From NCBI GenBank assembly GCA_029641185.1, contig JAPWGK010000024.1, forward strand, positions 558,001 through 622,000: a stretch of 64,000 nt of DNA. Reading direction: 5' to 3'. Source of the DNA: Pseudofabraea citricarpa (Eukaryota; Ascomycota; Leotiomycetes; Helotiales; Dermateaceae). The position numbers and the translations under genes are program-made. Under the pieces are notes generated by a model, which was not told the origin of the DNA, did not search any database, and worked only from the letters and a program-made list of their open reading frames with translations. The first letter of the stretch is position 1, and each line of letters starts with the position of its first letter. Below, piece by piece: positions 56,192 to 64,000 of the stretch.

Positions 56192-57576
56192 TGTGGCAGA
56201 AACCAAGAAGGGGACCAAGACGTGCTAGTGTTGTACAAGACCTGAGCGGTTCTTGGAGAGCAGATAACCTATCTCTTATGTAGCTCGGCAAGGAAAAAAA
56301 CTCTGTATGTCGTGATCATCTATTTCCATGAGCCTTGCAAGACAGATGGAAGGATAACGCCACTGGAGAGATTGTTCCAATCTTTATGAGATCCTCTACC
56401 CCAGCAGCATGGTTCCACACCCTCACGTTCTTCCTGTGCATGGCTGCAAGAAGAAGGATCTGGAGCGGGGAAGACACCTGCCAGGGTAGTGTAATGGGAT
56501 GCGAGGCCACTTAGTCGGTCCGTCGGTACTCGCTTGCCCAATGAAAGTGAGAAGCCGGATACATATGTTGCATGTCCTACGGAGGTGAACGACTTGCAAA
56601 GCAAGGTCTCGGAATGACATATAAAATGGGATACTCTCCACTGATTCTCCAGTGGAATTTGGCATCGCTAAGGTCCATCGTCGCGTTCTCTGGAGCGAGA
56701 ATTTACCGGTAAGTACAGGAAGAGTGAATCTCCGAATTCGTCATTCGGCTCTGTATGAAGTGATAGCTGCAGCCGATGAAAGTCCCATTCGAGGCGATAA
56801 ACGGAAGGGAGAAGCACCAAAGCCCAAATCCAGGCCTGCTATAACAGCTAGATGTAATCGGATCCTCTAAGCCTTCGGAGGAAGTTAGCCTATAGGGCGT
56901 TTCTCGAAGACAGCAAAACGAAATAAAAAATACCGAGAGAGATGAGGCAATATCAACCACAATTGGCGACATGCTAATTGGCGCAAGCCTCAAGCCTTCA
57001 AGGACCTTGCCTACAGAATCTTTATCGGAGCTCCCTTATCTCTGTTCTATGAACCCAATCTGAACAGCCCTAGGGAATAAGTTGCCAGAAAGGAAGGCTA
57101 GCGCATGAAAGATGGGCGATCTGAGATGTTGCGATTCCTCCCCTGCAATTCGTGATTTGAGCGACAGGAAAGCGGGTTCTCCCAGAACAGCCCAAAATCG
57201 TCGTAATAAAGAAGGGATCGAGGCCCCCACGCTGCGTACGGGTTGAAATACCGTAGTGAAACCGGTGGGTATTTTTCTAGTGCTTGTACATTGCAAGAAG
57301 AGTTCGACGTGGTCTAATAGCAGTGAGGTCAAGTCTGTTGAGATCCCAGAAAGTAAGACATAAGCGATTGGACCGGGAGAATCTATATCAGGTGGTAGCT
57401 CAATAGCCAACGACAACGACATGCCTTTAGCATGATTGACCATCCACAACTCCCAAGTCGCTATGCTGACAATGAAACCCACCGATAATTGAAGTTTCAA
57501 TGGTTTCCAGGCTAAGTGGAGAGGAGCAGGTTCTCCAAGTAATACAAATAAGTATATATTATTCATTACTAACACC
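56192..57576. other. Intergenic, 1.4 kb, permease upstream region
   Basis: It should hold the permease promoter and the 3' end of the dioxygenase gene. A 227-codon open frame on the minus strand (57719-57036) overlaps the last dioxygenase exon in another frame and has no recognisable motifs. No ATGRYRYCAT site was noticed here. Confidence 0.5.
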
Positions 57577-58831
57577 TCACTCCGTCTCAACAGTCTCCTT
57601 AGCAGCAGCCAGCTCAGCCAGATCCTCTTGCCTAGACTTACTAGACGGATCAAAGAATGGAGCCTCTCCCACACTGACAGTCCTAACACCAAACCGCTCG
57701 CCAAACTCCTCATGATCAAATGTAGCAGTATGGAAAGTCGATCTGTTATCCCAGATAGCTAGATTGCACACGAGATTAGTATATCTCCATCGCACCTATG
57801 TTGGGGAGGACTTACCAATATCATGCGCGTTCTTCCACTTAAACCTGACTTGCAGATCATGGTTGTCAACCAGCAAACGCAAGAACCACGAAAGCAAGGC
57901 TTTGCTCTCGAGTTCCGTCACGCCATCGACCCTCGCGACGTGGCCGCCGACTGGGAAGATACTCTTCCAGCCGGAGACGGGATTCGTGCGCACGACGGGA
58001 TGGACGGCTCTCAATTCCTTGCCGACATTCTCGGGGGCGCCGCGGGGCTTCTCATAGAGCTGGAAGCCGCCACGCTCGGCGGCCGTGATGAAGCCCGGCT
58101 GCTCGAAGGTCGCCGTGAGGGACTCCAGGAACTTCTGGTACGGCGTCGAGATGCGGTCGTAGAGCTCGTAGCCCGACGCCCAGAGCGTGTCGCCGCCCGT
58201 CGTGGGCAGGGTGACGAGCCGCAGGCTGGAGTAGTCGGCTGGCTTGGGCTCGAAGGCGATGTCTGAGTGCCAGGCGCCGGAATTCTGCTTCTTGTTGCTC
58301 GCCGCGAAGGCCCCCTGCAGCTTGGTGTTCAGGTAGAGCTTCTTGTTCAGCTCGCTGTCGATGGTCGAGATCTCTGGGTCGGTCGATTTGTAGTCTTCGC
58401 GCTCCGAATTGAGGATCGGGTGGATGTGCAGACCGGATGTCGATGGCTTGCCGGATAGGAGACCGATCTTTTGTATAAGTTCCTTCTGCAAATCTGCTGT
58501 GAGGTTGCTTTGGGCACGGAAGAAGACGACGCCTCGCTGCGAGACTGTTGTATTTAATCAGTACGAAAGTCACCTAGTCGTCAACAAGGTAGGTCTTACT
58601 GGTAAGAGCCAATTCTTTTAGCAATTCATCGGCATTAGGAGCTTGTAGCCAGTCGACAAGATTTGCAGTTGGGAATTCTCGTCCGATGATTGGCGTTACA
58701 TCGAAAGACTCATACTGATCAAGAACACCAGTACTCTTGACCGGCTTGGTTGTCGACTCTTCTTTGAGGCCCTTGAGAGGGGTAGTCTGAGGTTGACTTT
58801 CTGTCTGGGTTTCGGTAGCGGAAGGAGCCAT
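57577..58831 (-). CDS. TauD/TfdA-family Fe(II)/2-oxoglutarate dioxygenase, Jlp1-like
   Basis: Minus-strand exons are 58831-58600, 58544-57816 and 57758-57577 (380 aa). The iron-binding HxD is in GAWHSDIAFEPKPADYSSLRL (about H170, D172) and the distal His in AIWDNRSTFHTATFD (about H330), a block rebuilt across the last intron. ISQRGVVFFRAQ and TLPTTGGDTLWASGYELYD are also family signatures. Enzymes of this type hydroxylate the carbon next to a sulfonate or ether group. Yeast Jlp1 releases sulfite from sulfonates such as taurine and isethionate. The substrate here is inferred from neighbours: a Dal5/Soa1-type permease and an arylsulfatase on the same strand. Exon 2 has a GC-rich block (about 57900-58400). 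A CYS3-like palindrome sits 213 bp upstream of the start. Confidence 0.9.
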
Positions 58832-59479
58832 GATTTTGATTTTTACAGTATCAGAGCTATAAGAATATGGAATGTATGTAGAATAGACAAGGCACTTCTT
58901 ATATCAAGACCTGCTTTCTCTTAATACCTCCTGAACCCCGCACCTGTTGTGCTCTACGGCATCATCATGAGTAAAGCACCACGGATATTCCTAACCCCGA
59001 TGTCTGCAAGCCCAAGTAGATGGATGGATGGATGGTAGGTTGCATGATACCATCAAGCCAACAAGTGACGTTTAGCAGCATGGTCAGCTTCATGAGAAAT
59101 GCCAATCTCCGTCCAATCATGTTCACTGCAGATATCTAACGTGGGGTGTAGCCTTTGGAGCGGCCTTGCCGCTGAGGAGGCATTGGTGATTGAAGCCCCG
59201 GATTACGCCATGTCGCCAGACATGGGACTTGTCGCTTAATCCAAATACTTACGGCATGATTGATGATCGCATGTTTTATGATTGATCCGGTTAACCGGCT
59301 GTCTTAAATCAATCGCACTCTTCTAATCAGAACAGTTTCGACGATTTGCATATCCCTATCTTTTGTATAGCCAAAGCGCTAGTATGGAGAGCGTTCAAAA
59401 GACTTTTTGGATCCCAAACTTGTTAAAACCACAAATGCTTATGCTTCGGTCTGATGAAATAGTGTACAGTAACAAATAA
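58832..59479. other. Intergenic, 0.65 kb, dioxygenase promoter
   Basis: It contains the CYS3/MetR-like site at 59044-59053 and a short ATGG run at about 59024-59036. Nothing else was recognised. Confidence 0.55.
59044..59053. promoter_or_regulatory. CYS3/MetR-like palindrome
   Basis: ATGATACCAT matches the consensus ATGRYRYCAT exactly. This is the site of the bZIP sulfur regulators CYS3 (Neurospora) and MetR (Aspergillus). It lies 213 bp upstream of the dioxygenase ATG. A match to this 10-mer is expected by chance about once in 65.5 kb, so position rather than presence is the evidence. Confidence 0.5.
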
Positions 59480-61469
59480 CTACAACTCGTACTTTACATC
59501 GTCGCCAAAGACCAGCCCAGCTGCCTGGGGGCCTTCGCTCTCGATAATATATCCCAGTTCGCACTTGTCGAAGCTCACCTTCTGCTGGAGCTCCTGTTCA
59601 TAAAATACATCGAATTTTCCTCCGAGAGCATCGCCAAGAGTCTTGACATCACCTTGAGGGTGTAGAACGCTCCAAGGATTTACACATGTAGCCCCCTTAC
59701 AAGACTTCGTAACCATCAGGAGTGCATCCAAACGTGGGAGAACCTTGCTGAGAGGAAGGTTCATAATGCTTGATTCGGGAAGTGATTTAGTTGTTGGATA
59801 TATATTGTGTATTTGGTGAGGATCGGTCTAAAAAATATTAGTTCAAGTGCCTCAAAGCTCAAGCGTGCAAGACAAATTACCGTCAGATCGTACAACTCAT
59901 GCTCATTTGTGCACCAGACCGAGTAAAATAGATTATAGTTCTCCCCAATGACGCGAAGTGCTTTATAGGTGTTATTTGGACCATAAGCGACTGCAATGAA
60001 GCCGAAAATCAGTAACTGCGAGAGAACGATGAATTTCTTTCAGCCACTTACCAAATTTCCCATCGTCCAATGAAAATTCATAATCCCCTTCTGGGATACT
60101 TCTCCCCCAGAATTCAACATTGACGTGTTCTTGCCTCTCAGATTTTGCGTATTCGAGTTGTTTCTGAGTTAGGGGAATTGCACTCCCGTCGAAATCCCCT
60201 CTCAGCTTGATGCCAGCAAGTTCGAATATTGTTGGCACGATGTCAGTATGTGCAGTGACAACACTCGTCTCCTTGCCAGATGAGATCCCTGGTCCTCTGA
60301 TGATAAGAGGAACATTGATGTCTTCCTCGAAAGCACACTCCTTTCCGGGAGGCAGACGATGCTGAGAAATGTGGAAACCGTTATCTGATGTATAGATAAC
60401 GTAGGTGTTCTCGAGAATACCAAACTTGTCAAGTTTAGCAAAGAGACCGTCAATCATTTCGTCGACAGCCTGTAGTGCTTGCAACCGGGCTCGGTAGAAA
60501 TCGTCATTATGCTGAATGACCTTATCGCTCAATTGATCCAGATGCTTAATCCATGATGCTCCACTGGGCTGTTAATTCATTAGTGGCTAGGCCAATGTAA
60601 GAGGAGGACAGTCCTACCTTATCTGGATTGAAGTTGGCCGTTCTCGGTACTTTCACACCAGGGAACAGATGCTTGTGCCGTTCAGCAGGTATTGGCGCAG
60701 TCATGTGAACCTGTCGGAGTTCTTCTGTGGTAAAAGGTGCACTTCTTCCAGCAAAAATGTTTGCACCGACATTTGAGTGAGGGCCGATGGGCGCCAATGT
60801 CAAGAAGAATGGTTTCTCTTCTGCAACAGCCTGGTCCAACAGATCAAAGCCCTTTTCGGCAAGGACATCAGTGGAATACTGCCCCTCGTAACTGCGTGGA
60901 GGCTCATCATCCTTCTGAAATGTCGCATTCAGATACTCATAGGTAAAAGGATCGAGTAGGAAGTCCGAAGAAGTCCAACCGGCTGGGTGGGGCGAGTTCC
61001 AATTTGCTACGGTATGAGCATTGAAGAGCTTGCCAGTGTAGAAGGTATTATAACCCGCTTCCTGTAGCCAGACTGGTAGGTAGTTCTGGTTGAAACCCTG
61101 TGAGACGAACTTTGGATATCCCCCTACGTGCCCAGATTAGACCTGAGGGAATGCTGAAAATACTGAGGGACGCCTACCATATGGAGGATGCACATCAGTG
61201 ACATTGGTGTTGTGGGCATTTCTGCCCGTCCAGAGACTCACTCTTGACGGACAGCAGATGGCTGTTGTGCAGAAATGTTTCTTGAAGTATGTCCCATGGT
61301 CGATGACATGTTTTTTGAGCAGGGGCATGTACTCGACCGACTGCATATGCAGGTCCTGATCATCCGTCAAGATGACGATGATGTTAGGCCTGGAGGCATC
61401 CTGCAGAGGGCTTTGCTCAATTGCAGTTGCGATGGTCGAGAATGCTAAGGTGAGAGGCAGTAATTTCAT
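59480..61469 (-). CDS. Arylsulfatase, secreted
   Basis: Minus-strand exons are 61469-61178, 61123-60618, 60568-60052, 59990-59881 and 59827-59480 (590 aa). Residues 1-16 are a signal peptide (MKLLPLTLAFSTIATA). Metal-site Asp residues are in NIIVILTDDQDLH (D36, D37). The sulfatase signature CCPSR (C72-x-P-S-R) is followed by VSLWTGRNAHNTN, and C72 should become formylglycine. Later blocks are GWLQ-type PVWLQEAGYNTFYTGKLFN, FFLTLAPIGPHSN, YVIYTSDNGFHISQHRLPPGKECAFEEDINVPLIIRGPG and YSVWCTNEHELYDLTTDP. The enzyme frees inorganic sulfate from sulfate esters. Neurospora ARS1 is switched on by CYS3 when sulfur is scarce. For exon 4 I used the second of two acceptors, because only it keeps the family match. 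Confidence 0.93.
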
Positions 61470-62223
61470 GTTGATATGCGAGTTGTGTCAATTGGCCGTG
61501 TTTTGATTGGTTCGTCCAATGTCACGCTCCGGCAGTTGAATGTCTGATTACTAGTGATAAGGGATAAACTTAAACCAATGTCACCATAAAGTCAGCCTCA
61601 GTAATTCAATGGATGCCCGATGTAGCAATAATCCATGTCAGGCAGAAGCTTTGCCAATGGAAGATAGCCGCTCGGTAGGTCGACAAGACGGGAAAAGGAA
61701 AAGGGTAGTTTTATGGTATGGCAAGCTGATGTGTGTGTTTTTTCCGTTCTGCAATGGTGTGCTTATGAGGTTGTATCCCGCCATCTGTCGTTGTCGCCTC
61801 GGCCCCGCCATTTTCCCGAAACATTGGCTCTCGCAGGGGCATGTCCTGGGCGCTGGGCACTGGCCTGGCAGGTCTCACTGTTGACCGTCCGAGGGCCCCG
61901 AACTTTAGGTAGAAGCAGAAGAAGAGGCTAAACAGACAAGCTTGCTGAGGCTTGAAATGTGAATTGAAAGTGATGGGCCTCCTCCCATCCTGACTCTTCA
62001 CTCTACCGGGCTGTGCTCTCTCTTTATCAGCTCGATTTCTGCTACTTGTGAAGTGCCCGCGGCCTCCGACCACTCGCCAAGCTGACAGCAGTTTCGAAGC
62101 CAGTGGACAGACCTGAGCAGGCTCTGTTTGTGTTTCTATTTCCATCCGCCGCAGCTCAGTATATTATGGAGACGCTGAGGACCGCCCTTCGATAATCTAG
62201 AAAGGAAGCAAAAGAAAGAAATC
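61470..62223. other. Divergent intergenic region, arylsulfatase/MFS
   Basis: A 754-bp gap presumably serving both genes. It contains the one-mismatch CYS3-like site at 61578-61587. Nothing else was recognised. Confidence 0.55.
61578..61587. promoter_or_regulatory. One-mismatch CYS3/MetR-like site
   Basis: ATGTCACCAT differs from ATGRYRYCAT at one position (T instead of R at base 4). It lies 109 bp upstream of the arylsulfatase ATG and 637 bp from the divergent MFS start. Alone it is weak; it gains weight from the perfect site before the dioxygenase. Confidence 0.35.
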
Positions 62224-64000
62224 ATGCCGGCTCACGATTTGGAGCGCGATACGGCTCAGATAGGCCATATCACCAAGCCACACCTGATCTCAGATCGCTC
62301 ACCATCGCCGGCCGCAAATTCAGAGCGAGCTTCACTGTTGCAGAAAAAGAGGAAGAATGGCTCTTCAGAGTATGGGAGTACTACGCTCGCCAGCTTAAGT
62401 GATGACTCCTCGGCTGAGCCAATAAGTCATGATGGCCCGGAGAAGACGTCCAAAGACGCAATTGCCATCATTGGCCTGTTGTTGATTGGTGAGCCTGAGA
62501 CCGATAAACACCAAGTCGCCTGCTAATAGTCTTGTCACAGGCGTCTTAATAGCAAATGCAGATACAACTCTTGTCTTGGCTACTTATGGCACAATCTCGT
62601 CAGATTTCTCAGCTTTTGAAAGCGGGAGTTGGTTGACGACCAGCTACTCGCTTGCATCCACTGCCATCCAGCCAATCATTGGCAAGATCAGTGATATCTA
62701 TGGACGCAAGAGTGTCTTGATAGCATCTTATGTTTTGTTTGGCGTCGGCACTGTTGCCTGGTATGTTTATCTTGCTATGTGACAAATAAATCCTACTAAC
62801 ATTCTGTAGCGGCATTGCACAGTCAATGTGGCAGGTGATTGTTGGGAGAATAATCAGCGGAGTTGGTTCTGCTGGGATGACAGTGATTGTATCAGTGTTG
62901 ATTACTGGTATGACTTGCTGATTTTATTATACCTCATTTGTGCTAACCAATCTTAGATCTTGTCCCTTTGATCCAAGTGGCAGCTTGGAGAAGCTACGTC
63001 AATGTCTTTTCAACACTCGGCAGAAGTGTTGGTGGACCAATTGGAGGTCTTTTGGCCGATACAGTCGGATGGAGATGGTAAGTCATGTATTACTTCTTGA
63101 ATGATCCTCATGCAGAGTTGTATCTTGATATTTGATGCCTTTTCTTCTTCTCTTTCCCTTTTCAAAAAAGAAGAGAGAAGAGGGAAAGAATTCCTCAAAG
63201 ATGATCTTGGTGCAGCAGAATTCAGCAAGCTATAGTGATATCTAAAAACCCAGGCTAACCCATCCGATCACATAGGTCATTCATCGGCCAAGGTCCCCTG
63301 ATTCTCCTTGCCATAGTCCTAGTAGCTCTCAAACTGCCATCCCGCTCATCAACCGATCGGCACCCTCAGAAAGGAGAGCCGTCTAAACTGCGACGAATAG
63401 ATTTCGTCGGGGCGTTCCTATTAGCGAGTACTCTCGTTGCACTTCTGGGTGCGCTCTCCATCGGCGGCCAGAACCTACCATGGTCACACCCCTTAGTGCT
63501 GGGTCTCCTGGGGAGTTCCATCGGGCTAGGAGGCTCATTCGTCGTCTATGAAGCACGCTTCGCACTCGAGCCCGTCTTCCCGCCGTCGTTGATCATGCAG
63601 CGCGATGTAGCGACTTCATACGGGATCATGACTCTCCAGATCGCAGCCCAGCTATCAGTGCGTATATTCCCTTTCCCCAGCTCAAGAAGAAGAAGAAAGA
63701 TAGAGAGAAAAAGACTAACACAAAAGCAGATGCTGTTCTCGGTCCCGCTGTACTTTCAAGTGACGCAGAACGCATCCAACACGACGGCGGGCTCTCACCT
63801 GTTCCCCGCCGTGCTGGGCAACACGGTCGGAGGTCTGCTGGCCGGCATGACGATCCAGAAGACCGGACGCTACAAGACGCTCGCCGTGCTCGCGCCGCTC
63901 GTCTCGTGCATCTCGTATGGGCTGATGGTCTTCCGCTGGCGCGGCGACACGTCGTGGGTCGAGAGCCTCGAGATCATCCCTGGAGGATTCGGAACCGGCA
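62224..64000 (+). CDS. MFS transporter, DHA/Vba-Fnx1 type, cut by window edge
   Basis: Exons are 62224-62488, 62541-62760, 62810-62907, 62957-63077, 63276-63657 and 63730 onward (452 residues seen; the gene runs off the right edge). A polar cytosolic N-terminus of about 80 residues precedes helix 1. Motifs are LIANADTTLVLATYGTISSDF, SWLTTSYSLASTAIQPIIGKISDIYGRKSVL (the MFS loop 2-3 motif), GRIISGVGSAGMTVIVSVLITDLVP, and SYVNVFSTLGRSVGGPIGGLLADTVGWRWSF. These fit the drug:H+ antiporter branch that includes vacuolar basic amino acid transporters (yeast Vba, fission yeast Fnx1). The substrate is unknown. The 198-nt fifth-exon intron is the longest here. It is divergent from the arylsulfatase, so shared control is possible. 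Confidence 0.88.

Noticed and set aside
57036..57719. 227-codon minus-strand open frame
   Set aside because: It overlaps the last dioxygenase exon in another frame, has no motif, and the part beyond the exon shows no sign of splicing or family membership.

Overview
The window is nuclear DNA from a filamentous ascomycete (Pezizomycotina). The reasons are multi-exon genes with 47-81 nt GT-AG introns and CTRAY-type branch sites, a HET-domain gene, a Zn(II)2Cys6 regulator, STAND-type N-terminal domain proteins, and several secreted cell-wall enzymes (GH71, GH72, GH79). A Leotiomycetes/Helotiales origin is my impression only. Exon joins below were derived by hand from splice signals and frame continuity. 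Totals divide by three in every complete model, and the joins restore family motifs in the recognised genes.

Layout. 0-4 kb: a malonyl-CoA synthetase-like gene cut by the left edge, head-to-head with a BolA gene, then a GH71 alpha-1,3-glucanase. 5-9 kb: a HET protein and a secreted beta-helix protein. 9-15 kb: a gene-poor gap, a Zn2Cys6 regulator and an NmrA-like reductase. 15-18 kb: a six-cysteine secreted protein and a secreted SnoaL-like protein. 18-23 kb: a hyaluronan-synthase-like GT2 and a divergent acyltransferase-3. 23-29 kb: a long gap, a STAND N-terminal protein with a retropepsin-like C-terminus, and folylpolyglutamate synthase. 31-39 kb: GH72+CBM43, glutaminyl cyclase, a TMEM70-like protein and a SAM methyltransferase. 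39-46 kb: a ~60-bp minisatellite, an orphan gene and MSH6. 46-54 kb: a second STAND-type N-terminal protein, a GH79 with a possible membrane anchor, and a secreted double-psi-barrel-like protein. 54-64 kb: a Dal5/Soa1-type permease, a TauD/Jlp1-type dioxygenase, an arylsulfatase, and a DHA-type MFS transporter cut by the right edge.

How the genes may work together. The best-supported functional group is the last 10 kb, which reads as an organosulfur scavenging set: the arylsulfatase frees sulfate from sulfate esters, the Dal5-type permease could import sulfonates or sulfate esters, and the TauD-type enzyme releases sulfite from sulfonates. A perfect ATGRYRYCAT palindrome (the CYS3/MetR consensus) lies 213 bp upstream of the dioxygenase start, and a one-mismatch version lies 109 bp upstream of the arylsulfatase start. 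A second possible pair is the GT2 with the divergent membrane acyltransferase, which could make and acylate a surface glycan. No PKS, NRPS or terpene synthase core, intact transposon, tRNA, rRNA or CRISPR array was seen.
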